Shown here one piece after another: positions 1 to 8,186 of a DNA stretch of 64,000 nt. The notes under the pieces were generated by a model. The model searched no databases. It was not told the DNA's origin and saw nothing but the letters and a program-made list of their open reading frames with translations. The position numbers were made by a program, and so were the translations under genes. This DNA comes from Margaritifera margaritifera (taxonomy: Eukaryota > Mollusca > Bivalvia > Unionida > Margaritiferidae), in the NCBI GenBank assembly GCA_029931535.1, contig JAQPZY010001256.1, positions 929,001 through 993,000 on the forward strand. Reading direction: 5' to 3'. The number at the start of each line of letters is the position of its first letter. Within the stretch, counting starts at the first letter, position 1.

Positions 1-30
1 AGAGAAGTAATCTTTTTCTAGAGATTGGGT

Positions 31-46
31 GGCCCTAAAAAGGACC
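31..46 (-). terminator. Histone-type 3' stem-loop for the leftmost gene
   Basis: On the minus strand GGTCCT-TTTT-AGGGCC forms a 6-bp stem (one U-G pair) with a 4-nt loop, followed directly by ACCCA. About 10 nt further on comes AGAAAAAGA (near 11-19), in the place of a histone downstream element. The hairpin begins 40 nt after the stop of the 86-520 gene, a spacing typical of replication-dependent histone mRNAs. A second inverted repeat (AAAGAAGTTT / AAACTTCTTT, about 57-88) lies between stop and hairpin. No AATAAA is seen here. Confidence 0.75.
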
Positions 47-85
47 GTTGGGTTTAAAGAAGTTTATATTTTTTAAAAACTTCTT

Positions 86-520
86 TTAGGTAGATGTAGC
101 CGTGGCAGCTCCAGCAGGTCGGCCACGTTTAGCGATAGTGGGTGGTCTTACCGCTTTCAGACAGGCAGGTCTCTTTCTACTGAAAGTGAAAGCAAAATCA
201 TCGCAGTCAATCTTACATAAGACTTCACCGTCAAATTGCTTGCTGGATTGCTGCTGAAGAAGTTGTTGTTGCTGCTGTTGCTGTTGCTGCTGCTGCTGCT
301 GTCTTTGTTGCTGCTGCTGTTGCTGATGTAGACGTTGTCCTGCTTCCCATTCTGTTCTTTCTCTAAGTATTTCTTCTCTCATGACTTCTTCTACTAGATC
401 ATGAGCCATTTGAATGAACGTCATGGTCTTTCTCTCTGGGTTGGTCTCCATCAAATGATTCTTCACCCTCATTATGTTCACCATAGCTTCATTCAACTTT
501 GTAATCTTGGTGGCAGCCAT
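86..520 (-). CDS. Q-rich small protein with C-terminal AT-hook-like motif
   Basis: A 144-aa protein of unknown function. The N-terminal 60 residues are predicted helical and charged; a polyglutamine tract follows (about residues 65-90), then a basic tail with KRGRPAG, the RGRP core of an AT-hook that binds the minor groove of AT-rich DNA. This suggests a nuclear DNA-associated protein (inference). I use the ATG at 518-520; the open frame extends 16 codons upstream but only to a TTG. A TATA box (598-606) lies about 80 bp upstream. It is the outermost gene of the left end, reads outward, and ends in a histone-type stem-loop. The polyQ run may vary in length between copies. Confidence 0.7.
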   Translation of the reverse strand: MAATKITKLNEAMVNIMRVKNHLMETNPERKTMTFIQMAHDLVEEVMREEILRERTEWEAGQRLHQQQQQQQRQQQQQQQQQQQQQLLQQQSSKQFDGEVLCKIDCDDFAFTFSRKRPACLKAVRPPTIAKRGRPAGAATATST

Positions 521-597
521 CTTCTTTTTCTTTCTTCTTGGAACACTGTTGAGATCTTGACGAGTCAACGAGAATGACTACACTGGCTAGTGAACCG

Positions 598-634
598 CCT
601 TATATGCTTAACGCGCGGACGCGATGGAAAACAT
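598..634 (-). promoter_or_regulatory. TATA box plus GC-rich module shared with the right-end gene
   Basis: On the minus strand the order is GTTTTCCATCGCGTCCGCGC (613-634 area), a 6-7 nt spacer, then GCATATAAGGCGG (TATA, 598-606). The same module with one substitution in the GC-rich block stands before the rightmost plus-strand gene at 19,039-19,074. Nothing else in the element has it, so the two outermost genes seem co-regulated. The GCGC core is reminiscent of E2F-type sites, but that is inference. Confidence 0.7.
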
Positions 635-851
635 GGTAAGATTTTTTTCAGATGATCGACAGGGAGATCATAGATAGATAGAGAGGTTTTTTAGATCGAT
701 AGAAAGAGAGAGAAAAGAACATATTCATTATTTTTTTTCAAATTTCAATAAAAAACTACAGAACACCATTTTTTTTCAAACAATTCACAAAAAATGATAT
801 TTATTCAACAAAAACTATGTTAACAATTAACAAGTAACTATGAAATTTTTT
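635..851. other. AT-rich spacer with minus-strand poly(A) signal
   Basis: No gene is seen. Minus-strand AATAAA at 800-805 lies 47 nt after the protease stop and probably ends the transcripts of the capsid/protease block. The rest is T-rich and GATA-rich simple sequence between two minus-strand transcription units. Confidence 0.6.
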
Positions 852-1418
852 TCAAACAGGAACATATTTACAAGGTTGACAACGTTGAGAAGGTAAAGTA
901 AATGTGAAACTTTCTACATCGACATCATTTTGATGTACATTACGATGGTGAGCTAAAGACAAGAGATAACCATAACGTTCACAAAACCATCTTTGTACTT
1001 TAGCATCATTTCTAACATAGTCACTATCAAAATAAGTGAGTAAATGTTCTAAAGAATATCCAAGACTGCGTTGATGAAGATAATGAACACAATATTGTCC
1101 ACACACCATTGAATCGGATCCTTGTAGTCTCACATTATTGAATCGAGTCGAGACGGCATTTCTTCTCATAAACTCGATAATGTCTTTTTCCAAAGGAGGT
1201 AATCCATATGAATCAAAATATTCCACACAGTGTTCATTGGGAAAGTGCACGGTAATCCAATGGCTTCCTGGTAGATGACTGTCGTCAGTATTGATGACAT
1301 AAGCATGAACGTTTTTTGGTTTACGATGAGGTAGTTCATCTTTAGCACATACCACAGGATTCCAAGAAGAAGTATAGGAACTACGATTCAATAAGTAATG
1401 AAGTTCCCTGGTATCCAT
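852..1418 (-). CDS. PRO: Adenain-like cysteine protease (maturation protease)
   Basis: A 188-aa cysteine protease of the adenovirus-protease/Ulp1-like fold, the usual Polinton PRO; adenain itself is about 204 aa. The catalytic set is visible in order: His53 in GSHWI, Asp69 in YFDSYG, Gln99 just before the loop, and Cys106 in VCGQYC. The known role of the family is cleavage of capsid and core precursors during virion maturation. The ATG is at 1416-1418. It follows a 191-aa conserved gene by 15 bp, in the same minus-strand block as the capsid genes. The frame is intact with all catalytic residues, so it is probably functional. Confidence 0.92.
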   Translation of the reverse strand: MDTRELHYLLNRSSYTSSWNPVVCAKDELPHRKPKNVHAYVINTDDSHLPGSHWITVHFPNEHCVEYFDSYGLPPLEKDIIEFMRRNAVSTRFNNVRLQGSDSMVCGQYCVHYLHQRSLGYSLEHLLTYFDSDYVRNDAKVQRWFCERYGYLLSLAHHRNVHQNDVDVESFTFTLPSQRCQPCKYVPV

Positions 1419-1433
1419 TTTTTTTCTCCTTCT

Positions 1434-2009
1434 TCAACAACAGAAATATTGAGTCAGCAATACACACCTGACTTTGAACTTGAATTGATCTGTCTTGTAA
1501 TTCCAGGAAAATTTATCTCGGATAGGTTTTTCACTCTGTTCAATGAGTCCTTCGATCCGTTTGATCTCCTTAGGAATGAGTGGAGGAGAAGAATATTTCT
1601 GCAAGATTTTATACCACTTTGTCAACACGTCTGTTTCTGAGATGTTTGACCAGGCATCTTCCAAAAATTCATCCAATTGTTCTTCGCCTGTTAACATCAA
1701 ACATTTGTCGTGTTGTATCTGACTGGGATGATCGGTTTGACATCCATAACATTGTTCTTTAATCAGTCTGTTAATGATGAATTTCAATTCCTCAGCATAA
1801 CAATCCACTAACTGTTTTTCGTGTTCTGGCCATCGAGAAGGATAAAATCCAACAAACTCGGTAACAACAGTATTAGTCTCTTCTTTTTTAGGTTCTGAAC
1901 GAATGACTTCGTCATCATTATCATCCTCTTTGGTGATAGTAGTTGGTGACTGGTGAATCCCTTCACAAAATCCCTCATCTATTTCCATAGTCTCTTCTCT
2001 GTTCTGCAT
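1434..2009 (-). CDS. Conserved Polinton protein with Cys/His cluster, function unknown
   Basis: A 191-aa protein. The first 50 residues are acidic and probably disordered. The middle (about 55-150) is helical and carries a compact Cys/His cluster, CYGCxxDHPSQxxHxxC (about residues 87-103), that could bind zinc. I recall similar small proteins next to Polinton capsid/protease genes but cannot name a function. The C-terminus is basic and ends in FCC. The ATG is at 2007-2009. It lies between MCP and protease with short spacers, which suggests a role in virion formation (context only). Confidence 0.75.
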   Translation of the reverse strand: MQNREETMEIDEGFCEGIHQSPTTITKEDDNDDEVIRSEPKKEETNTVVTEFVGFYPSRWPEHEKQLVDCYAEELKFIINRLIKEQCYGCQTDHPSQIQHDKCLMLTGEEQLDEFLEDAWSNISETDVLTKWYKILQKYSSPPLIPKEIKRIEGLIEQSEKPIRDKFSWNYKTDQFKFKVRCVLLTQYFCC

Positions 2010-2037
2010 CTTTTCTTTGTTTCTTCTTCTTCTTCTT

Positions 2038-3414
2038 CTAATAGTCTACAATGACTTCTCTCAAACTGTTGATCTCTAGAGTGTTATCAAACTCTGCAAA
2101 CAAGACGACGTTCACTGTCTGGGCTAGAGGTTGACCAAACTGAAGTTCCACACGAAGTGGTCCTGATTTTATAGGGTGGAAATGTCCTTCATCGCTACCT
2201 TGGTCCGGAGTGAAATCAAAGCCCCACAAGGCATACCCTCCTGCAAAATTCTCGTACGTAATACCGTGGCTACAGTCGCGGCTTAACTGTCCTGTGGCTT
2301 CAAACAGGCTCAAGTAAGATCGCAAGTAAGTTTTTGCGTTGGCGTCAAAGTCAGGTTCAAAAGGTCTGGTACACAAGGTCTTGCCATCTCGACTGACATC
2401 TAACTTGGTGACGTTAAAGTGCTGAAACTGGAACGGATTTTCATTGTAGACTCCATTGAAGGCTGCATTAGAAACCATACCAATGAATAAACGTTTAGGG
2501 AGCTGTCCTTGGAAGATGTGATCTTCGACTATGGATCGGAGTCCAGCGGCTGCAGTAAAGGTTTTCACTTCCACACGTCTAAGAGGATACTTAGCAGTGG
2601 TTCTGCTCAAGGATTGACTGATGTCGTTAGCTACTTTGGGTAAGATTTCTACACGTCGTACGTAAAGTTTGGCTTCTTGGATGATGGTTTTCCACTCGTT
2701 AGCATTAGCCATCAAATGGAAAGCGGCACTACTGCGATTCAGTCTCAGGCGTACATCAATTCCATTGAGTAAATACTTGTCTTGCAACCACATGTCCAAA
2801 TGTAAACGATCCATCAATTCTAAACTTCGCCCTCTGATTTTCTTTCGACGGTCGTTAAATCCCACATTGTGGGAGTCTGCTGGAGTTATATCTCTAACAA
2901 GATGACCCTGACCATCAGCAACAGCAGCAACCCTGGCCGGTACTGACAGTTCTGTGTCGTTGAACTTTTCCGAGGTGTCCGGTTTCCAGATCACTGAAGC
3001 ATCCAGATGACTGTTCTTAGCTTCTTTTCCATACGACAAGAGATTTTCCAAGTAAGCACGGTAAGGGTAAGTATCCAAACTGCTGCTGATCAGTTTGTTA
3101 TTCAAGTACAAATCTACTCCACTGAACAAAGAATGAAAAAAATTATTGACGGGAGCGACTCTGGAATCATCCGCAGGAAAGGTGTTGTCCGCCGTTTTCT
3201 TTACTTGAAGTTTCAGGTACAAGTAGGTGTTATTCAGATCGATGTAATCTTCGGTTTGTCCTTTGATTTCAAATTCGATAGGAGCTGAATCCGACAATGA
3301 CGATACAGGATGAAATTCTACCCATTGGGATTCTTGCATCGTCATCATGGTGGGACGCATAGAAAACAGTTCTAGTTCGGACTTGGTACATTCGCAAGAA
3401 TCTCGGTGCATCAT
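2038..3414 (-). CDS. MCP: Major capsid protein (hexon-like, double jelly-roll)
   Basis: A 458-aa protein resembling the Polinton major capsid protein, the family often auto-labelled F54H12.2-like in invertebrate genomes. Supporting features: an N-terminal SQWVEFHPVSSL segment, then IEFEIKGQTEDYIDLNNTYL, alternating beta-strand-like segments throughout, and YALWGFDFTPD near the C-terminus, all typical of this family. In the family, trimers of the double jelly-roll form the hexagonal capsomers of an icosahedral shell. I use the first ATG (3412-3414); the longer frame would start at TTG. It follows the 151-aa basic virion protein with a 10-bp overlap of its upstream frame extension only. Intact. 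Confidence 0.9.
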   Translation of the reverse strand: MMHRDSCECTKSELELFSMRPTMMTMQESQWVEFHPVSSLSDSAPIEFEIKGQTEDYIDLNNTYLYLKLQVKKTADNTFPADDSRVAPVNNFFHSLFSGVDLYLNNKLISSSLDTYPYRAYLENLLSYGKEAKNSHLDASVIWKPDTSEKFNDTELSVPARVAAVADGQGHLVRDITPADSHNVGFNDRRKKIRGRSLELMDRLHLDMWLQDKYLLNGIDVRLRLNRSSAAFHLMANANEWKTIIQEAKLYVRRVEILPKVANDISQSLSRTTAKYPLRRVEVKTFTAAAGLRSIVEDHIFQGQLPKRLFIGMVSNAAFNGVYNENPFQFQHFNVTKLDVSRDGKTLCTRPFEPDFDANAKTYLRSYLSLFEATGQLSRDCSHGITYENFAGGYALWGFDFTPDQGSDEGHFHPIKSGPLRVELQFGQPLAQTVNVVLFAEFDNTLEINSLREVIVDY

Positions 3415-3424
3415 TTTCAATGGT

Positions 3425-3880
3425 TTAATAATCAAACACGTCTAATTCTCTACCAGTTCTTCTTCTTTTTCTATTCTTTCTGGAAGTACTACTACCGTGT
3501 GTTCTTTTATGAACTTTGAAAGGATTTCGAGCTTTTCGTCGTCGTCTCTTTCTACCTTGTCCTTGCTGCTGTGAAGTAATGCCAGAGCCTGAAGCGTGAA
3601 GCGTATTTATAGGATTTTCTCGGAGACCTAAAAGATCTTTACCAGTAGTCATCAACACATTTTTGCCTGCTCTCAAAAAGGCTTCTTTTGGATTTTGTTT
3701 GTCAATGAGGACATTTTGCAAAAATTCTTTTCCTTGTGTCAAAGCAGCATCTTTTAAGGCATGAAATCCTCGAGTGACCATCGGTTTCAAAATAGGAGCT
3801 ACCGTCCGAAAAGCTGATTTTAACATATCTCCTAAACCATGTCCTCGTTGTCGAGGCACTCCTTGGTACACTGGATACAT
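3425..3880 (-). CDS. Basic virion (core/penton-associated) protein
   Basis: A 151-aa protein. The N-terminal MYPVYQGVPRQRGHGLGDML is followed by an amphipathic helix region (about 20-50). The last 45 residues are very basic (RKRRRRKAR, RKNRKRRRTG), suggesting binding to encapsidated DNA or nuclear import. The G-rich LGDML-SAFRTVAPILKP pattern resembles small Polinton/adenovirus core or membrane-lytic proteins (pX/pVI-like); this assignment is from pattern only. It sits between the major and minor capsid genes, which fits a structural role. The ATG is at 3878-3880. Confidence 0.7.
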   Translation of the reverse strand: MYPVYQGVPRQRGHGLGDMLKSAFRTVAPILKPMVTRGFHALKDAALTQGKEFLQNVLIDKQNPKEAFLRAGKNVLMTTGKDLLGLRENPINTLHASGSGITSQQQGQGRKRRRRKARNPFKVHKRTHGSSTSRKNRKRRRTGRELDVFDY

Positions 3881-3909
3881 TTTTTTATTTTTTTGAGAGA
3901 GGAAAGTTA

Positions 3910-4935
3910 TTAGAGAACTTGTTTTTTTCGAAAATGTAGTTTCACCGTGACTTTTCCTTGGTCAATGAATGGTACATCTTGTCCCAAATCTCCTTTTATA
4001 CTAATCTGGACAGTGTCAAAATACGATTTACTCACTGAATAATAATGAGGGTGTACAAATTCACGGTGAATGTGAAATGTGTTTCCACCTTCTTCGTACG
4101 CACCATCATTAGTATCCACTTTGAAAGGAATGACTCTTAGTAAGGGAGCTGAGGTGTGTCCCACCACGCTGTACTCTACCACATCGGAGTACACATACAT
4201 TAAATTTAATCCAATGTTCATTTCCACGGGGTCGCGAAAAGCTTCTGAAGATTCGATGTTGGTGCTGACAGGTGATAGATAACTTTTATCTTCGTTATTA
4301 CCACCCAAAATTTCATACAATCCAGCAGAAAATTCAATAGTCATAAATCTTCTCTCCTGATCGGGGATGCCTTTTTCTTTAGCTTCTTTGTCTGACATCA
4401 TGTCACCCGATTTTTCATCTTTCAGAGAAAATTCCATGTAGAAACGGCGTGCCACATCATTGTAATTGATGTTTACTATTTTTTTGTTCTCCATTAGGGC
4501 TTTACCAAATTGACGGTTAAAGGTAGCCTCAATAGTGTCCACCAAATGTCGAGCATTAAAATAATACCCCGTAGGAATTCTCAGGGCATACACTGCATAA
4601 GCCCCTTTGGCTCCTACCCCTCCATCCCATTTTTTGAAATGTCCCCGCATGTCATTTTTATTTGTTGGGTCTATTGCCCAGATTTTAGGATCATCTTTTT
4701 CCAAGGAATCTTGTAGTTTTTTGTTCCTAACTGTCACGATGATCTGATTTGATCTTTTGTTGATGTTTGTGATTTTCGTAGGATGAATGATTTCTACCAA
4801 ACCTACTTCCCAATGAGCATCGTGATCCAGTTGGAGGGCTTGAGGTAATTTGGTGGTAAAACAACATAAGCTGTTGTTGGGAAACACATCCATGGAACTG
4901 TCACTAGGTAACGTTAAATAAAATTGGTCATTCAT
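3910..4935 (-). CDS. Probable minor capsid (penton-like) protein
   Basis: A 341-aa protein beginning NDQFYLTLPSDSS and containing FTTKLPQALQL and HWEVGLVEI, the N-terminal signature of the Polinton protein family proposed to be the penton (single jelly-roll) minor capsid protein. Beta-strand-like segments prevail, and no membrane segments are seen. Its start overlaps the stop of the upstream membrane-protein gene as ATGA (4932-4935), an arrangement that allows coupled re-initiation; no TATA box is seen just upstream. It is next to the basic virion protein and MCP. Assignment as penton rests on family memory, not on a structure search. Confidence 0.7.
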   Translation of the reverse strand: MNDQFYLTLPSDSSMDVFPNNSLCCFTTKLPQALQLDHDAHWEVGLVEIIHPTKITNINKRSNQIIVTVRNKKLQDSLEKDDPKIWAIDPTNKNDMRGHFKKWDGGVGAKGAYAVYALRIPTGYYFNARHLVDTIEATFNRQFGKALMENKKIVNINYNDVARRFYMEFSLKDEKSGDMMSDKEAKEKGIPDQERRFMTIEFSAGLYEILGGNNEDKSYLSPVSTNIESSEAFRDPVEMNIGLNLMYVYSDVVEYSVVGHTSAPLLRVIPFKVDTNDGAYEEGGNTFHIHREFVHPHYYSVSKSYFDTVQISIKGDLGQDVPFIDQGKVTVKLHFRKKQVL

Positions 4936-5387
4936 AGTTCCAAAGTAGTGGATCTGGTGGTGTCCGAGGTATCACTCAAGTGGTGGACAGAAGAAGAAGG
5001 ATGTTCAAAAGGTTCCAAAAGAGGACTGGTAGTATTTTGGTGGTGGTAACTGGACGAAGAAGAAGAAGAAGAACGCCTGGCGTTATTGTGGTGACTGTTG
5101 TCGGTCGTGGTCGTAAATTTCAAAGAGGGACTAGGTAAAAGATAACCGATGCAACTGCTCAGTAAAATAGTCCACAATTGTTTGTCTCCTTGTTGTAAAC
5201 TCAAATTAGCAATGGCTGCTCCGATGACACAAAACACTACAATGATTTGGCAGAAAAAGACGATTTGATTTTTAGGCACACGTTCTCCACACCACACCCA
5301 AAGCGGTTGTTTTTGTAAATCTTGAAGAGAAGAACTTTCCGAAGGAGGAGGAGGAGTTGTCTGAGTAGCTACTGTGTTGAATGGCAT
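4932..5387 (-). CDS. Two-helix membrane protein of the capsid block
   Basis: A 151-aa protein. Residues 1-35 are proline/serine-rich; two hydrophobic segments follow (about 42-62, IVFFCQIIVVFCVIGAAIA, and about 72-87, LWTILLSSCIGYLLP), ending in a PSPSL motif. A long Ser/His/Thr-rich tail comes last. A two-helix protein with LLSS-GYLLP-P recurs beside capsid genes in Polintons; function is not established, but a virion or entry membrane role is possible. The stop overlaps the next gene's ATG by 4 nt. A TATA box (5418-5425) sits inside the end of the integrase gene, about 35 bp upstream of the ATG. Confidence 0.72.
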   Translation of the reverse strand: MPFNTVATQTTPPPPSESSSLQDLQKQPLWVWCGERVPKNQIVFFCQIIVVFCVIGAAIANLSLQQGDKQLWTILLSSCIGYLLPSPSLKFTTTTDNSHHNNARRSSSSSSSSYHHQNTTSPLLEPFEHPSSSVHHLSDTSDTTRSTTLEL

Positions 5388-5404
5388 GTTATGAGTTTTT
5401 TTTA

Positions 5405-6535
5405 CTACTTCTTTTTCTTTTTATAGTCGACGACTTGAGAAGCTGCAATCCAAGAATCAAAACTAGGAGGATATCCTTTCCAACGAACTTTGACTTCTTC
5501 TACTCGTCGTTTACCTACTTTGCGTGTTCTTTGTTCGAGAATGCTTTCGATGTCGTACAAGGTATCTTCTTTTTTAGTCACTCGTTGTAACTCAGGCAAG
5601 TAAAATGTTCCTTTGAGTACTTCACCGTTCATGTCTTCCAATTTATAGACGGGAGGATCACGTCCACGGACGGGGGTAGTGACACGAAACAATTCGGTAG
5701 TCCAGTTAGGTAAATAACCTTTGTCAAAAGTACGTTTGGTTTTTCCGATACGAACCCAATCTCCCGTCTTTAATAACTTCAACAAAGGTGTTTTCTTTTT
5801 CTTCTTTTTTTTGATCTGCTGGGGTGAACCAAATAATTTATCAAACACTGACACTTCGTTTTCAGGGCTGACCTCTTCGGGGGTACATCCAATACTACGA
5901 TGGTACGATTGATTGTACGCTTTGACCAAACGAGGTAACACGTCGATGTACTTGAGAGTATGTTGATGTGTAAAATATTTCCACATGCGTTCTTTCAAAG
6001 TTCTTTGAAAACGTTCCACGATACTGGCTTTGGTTTCAGGATTTTCGGTCGTAAAAAAATGAATGTGTCTTTGTTTCAATTCTTTTTGAAAAGCTTGGTT
6101 TAGAAATTCGGTACCTTTGTCCGTTTGCCATCGTAAAGGTTGACGTCCACTTTGTTTCAAGACCAATTTTAAGGCCCTTACCAATTCGGTACTGCTTTTA
6201 GAAGTCAAAGGTACGACCCAAGCAAATTTGGAAAACACATCAATGACACAAAACAAATATTTGTAACCACGATTGTAAGTAGCTAAATGAGAGACGTCCG
6301 CTAAATCGGCTTGCCATTGATGATCGATCCCTTCCACTTGAGTAGTACTTCTAGAAAATTTACGTCGAATGGGTTTGTGTAACGTGTACGTTGATTGTTC
6401 TTGTAACCATCGTCGTACTTCGGGTAAACGTACACTTTTCAATTGACTTTTAGCAGCTCGATATAATTTTTGAACTCCTCCGTAACCAGCAGCATGACCA
6501 GGATTGTAATAAATGTTAGCTAACAGTTTCTCCAT
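5405..6535 (-). CDS. INT: Retroviral-type DDE integrase with C-terminal chromodomain
   Basis: A 376-aa Polinton integrase that inserts the linear DNA into host chromosomes. The catalytic triad is visible: Asp77 in WQADLAD, Asp139 in QTDKGTEF, and Glu174 in ASIVER. The core spans about 70-230. A Lys-rich linker (about 240-250) precedes an SH3-like segment (TGDWVRIGK). A chromodomain occupies about 325-370 (YDIESILEQR, VRWKGYPPSFDSWIAA) and probably guides insertion to methylated histone. Only 6 bp separate it from the upstream gene, so they may share a transcript. The C-terminal DYKKKKK codons include TATAAAAA, which serves as the TATA box for the next gene. Intact. Confidence 0.95.
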   Translation of the reverse strand: MEKLLANIYYNPGHAAGYGGVQKLYRAAKSQLKSVRLPEVRRWLQEQSTYTLHKPIRRKFSRSTTQVEGIDHQWQADLADVSHLATYNRGYKYLFCVIDVFSKFAWVVPLTSKSSTELVRALKLVLKQSGRQPLRWQTDKGTEFLNQAFQKELKQRHIHFFTTENPETKASIVERFQRTLKERMWKYFTHQHTLKYIDVLPRLVKAYNQSYHRSIGCTPEEVSPENEVSVFDKLFGSPQQIKKKKKKKTPLLKLLKTGDWVRIGKTKRTFDKGYLPNWTTELFRVTTPVRGRDPPVYKLEDMNGEVLKGTFYLPELQRVTKKEDTLYDIESILEQRTRKVGKRRVEEVKVRWKGYPPSFDSWIAASQVVDYKKKKK

Positions 6536-6541
6536 GATTGA

Positions 6542-7144
6542 TCAATATTTGAACCAAGTTGTTCCAATACTCTTTTCTTCGTGAGGAAACTTTTTGGATT
6601 GACGTGTCCGACGTGCTACTGGGGTAAATGAAGAGGGAGTTCGATCATCAGGGGTCATCGGTTCTGTTTTGACTTCTTTCTTCACTTCTTTCTTTTTCTT
6701 TTCTGAGGATAAAGGGGTAGACCTTTTCTTTTTTATCCAATCCGGGGTGGCTAACTTTTTTATTTTTTTAAGAGGTGGAGTTAGTAAAAACTCTTCTTCT
6801 TCTTCTTCTTCTTCTTTTTCTTCTTTTTCTTCTTTTTCTTTTTTGATAGTCACTTTAGGTTCGCTTTTCATGAGAGCCTTAAAATCTCTCAAAGTGGGTG
6901 GAGCTGTTTCGTCGACTGCTTTTTGACGAAAGAGTTGTAGACGTTGTAAAAGTTGACCGTACCGTTGGGTTTTTTCTGTTTCGGACAAATCGTTACGTTC
7001 CATCAGGGATTGTATTTCTTGTTGTAACTGAGACATTTCGTTGAGATTAGGATTGACTGGTAAATGAGGTATCCGTTGTTCGTTCCAACGATGAAATTCC
7101 ATCCATCGTTTGTAAGGTACTAAAGTCAGTTTTCGTCCTTCCAT
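6542..7144 (-). CDS. Conserved Polinton protein with coiled coil and acidic/basic tail
   Basis: A 200-aa protein. The N-terminal KLTLVPYKRWMEFH is followed by a helical segment (about 25-85) rich in Gln/Leu with EIQSLMERNDLSETEK, a pattern I associate with a recurrent Polinton protein of unknown function. The second half is low complexity: a KEEKEE/poly-Glu run, then Lys-rich stretches with several possible nuclear localisation signals. I use the ATG at 7142-7144; the longer frame starts at TTG. A TATA-like element (7195-7201) lies about 50 bp upstream. Its stop is 6 bp from the integrase ATG. Confidence 0.7.
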   Translation of the reverse strand: MEGRKLTLVPYKRWMEFHRWNEQRIPHLPVNPNLNEMSQLQQEIQSLMERNDLSETEKTQRYGQLLQRLQLFRQKAVDETAPPTLRDFKALMKSEPKVTIKKEKEEKEEKEEEEEEEEFLLTPPLKKIKKLATPDWIKKKRSTPLSSEKKKKEVKKEVKTEPMTPDDRTPSSFTPVARRTRQSKKFPHEEKSIGTTWFKY

Positions 7145-7215
7145 TTCATTCAAAGGTACCAAAAAGGTGTGGTCATTTCAGAGAAGGGTGGTCCTTTTTA
7201 TCCTTCTTTTTTTTT

Positions 7216-7650
7216 TTATCGCATGACTCCTCCTAAAAGTGGTCCAGCAATCGTTCCTAACAAAGGAGCGGCTATTTTTAACAATGGTCCTATCAACATA
7301 GGTAGAAATCCACCTCGTTGTACCAACATTTTTTTCTTTTGTTGAAGAGGTATTTTCTTTTTCACCATTTGACGAAGAACATTCCGATGTTTCCCTAATT
7401 TTTGTTTCTGTATCTTAGACAAAGGTACCGTTCCTTTTAACACGTTCAAACAACATTCACACACGGTATCAATGATTTCTTTAGGAGCTGTTTGAATGAG
7501 TTGTTTTCGCATGGGAGGTTTGGATTTGTTCAGGACAGACAAGACATCCCAATGTTTCGCCAGACGAGGGGGAAGAAGTCGTCCTTTTTTGGTGGTTTTC
7601 TTCTTTTTTTGGTGGTGGTGGTGGTGGTGGTGTGCACGTTTGGGAGCCAT
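7216..7650 (-). CDS. Small virion-type protein with C-terminal hydrophobic Gly-rich tail
   Basis: A 144-aa protein. Positions 7-13 are a seven-His run, then a Lys-rich stretch. The middle (about 35-110) carries CECCLNVLKGTVPL, KHRNVLRQM and KKKMLVQRGGF. The C-terminus is a hydrophobic, Gly/Pro-containing tail (about 114-142). The middle aligns with the 8187-8606 gene (LLQGIIHIP, KHKSALSQL, KKQIILTPGG), so the two look like diverged paralogs. This family recurs in Polintons and is probably a small virion component; membrane interaction of the tail is inference. The TATA box at 7705-7711 overlaps the stop codon of the upstream frame. ATG at 7648-7650. Confidence 0.72.
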   Translation of the reverse strand: MAPKRAHHHHHHHQKKKKTTKKGRLLPPRLAKHWDVLSVLNKSKPPMRKQLIQTAPKEIIDTVCECCLNVLKGTVPLSKIQKQKLGKHRNVLRQMVKKKIPLQQKKKMLVQRGGFLPMLIGPLLKIAAPLLGTIAGPLLGGVMR

Positions 7651-7706
7651 CTTTTTTAGTCGGTAGAAAACAAGTCTGAAGTCTTTTAGCAGGGTACCCT
7701 TCTATT

Positions 7707-8186
7707 TTATACTGGAACACGTCTCCACTGATTGTCTGCACGACGTACCAACTTCACGACAGGTCTCACTTGACGTTGAGGTGTTTTCAAAGGACTAAAT
7801 CGACTCAATTCTTGTTTGGATAAATCTACTAAACTTTGTAAGATACCAGTTCTTTCTTGGACTTTGGTTTTAGGGGATGGTACTTTATTGCTAGCTGCTG
7901 CCATGGCTAAATCAGCTGAAGTTGACGGTCCCGACGGGGTCACTTTCGAAATAGGTTTCCATTTTTGCATTAAATTAGGAAACACTGGACTTAAGTCTGG
8001 TTTGACAGGCATCATGGTGAAAGGTGAAGAAGATGTGGACGCAAAAGGTGACCTTGTTACTAATGGGGTCTGTTGTTGTGGTAGTGTTTTTTTCTTCCTG
8101 GTTGCAGCAGTACCTCTTTTCTTCTTCTTCTTGGCACGACTTTTCTTTGGGGATTTCTTCTTTTGGGGGCTTTTCTTTTTTTTTTT
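7707..8186 (-). pseudogene. In-frame continuation of the 8187-8606 gene after a stop codon
   Basis: Directly after the TAA at 8187-8189 the same reading frame stays open for about 160 codons to 7707. It begins Lys/Ser/Pro-rich like the preceding tail and continues into a Pro/Ser/Thr-rich and then basic segment. The first ATG in it is at 8013-8015 (102 aa). Three explanations are possible: a nonsense mutation in a gene of about 300 aa, stop readthrough, or a separate small gene from 8015. Uniform composition across the stop and the absence of an ATG for about 55 codons favour one ancestral gene. Confidence 0.6.

Noticed and set aside
521..568. 16-codon N-terminal extension of the leftmost gene
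   Set aside because: It begins at TTG; the ATG at 518-520 with AAGAAG before it is a better start.
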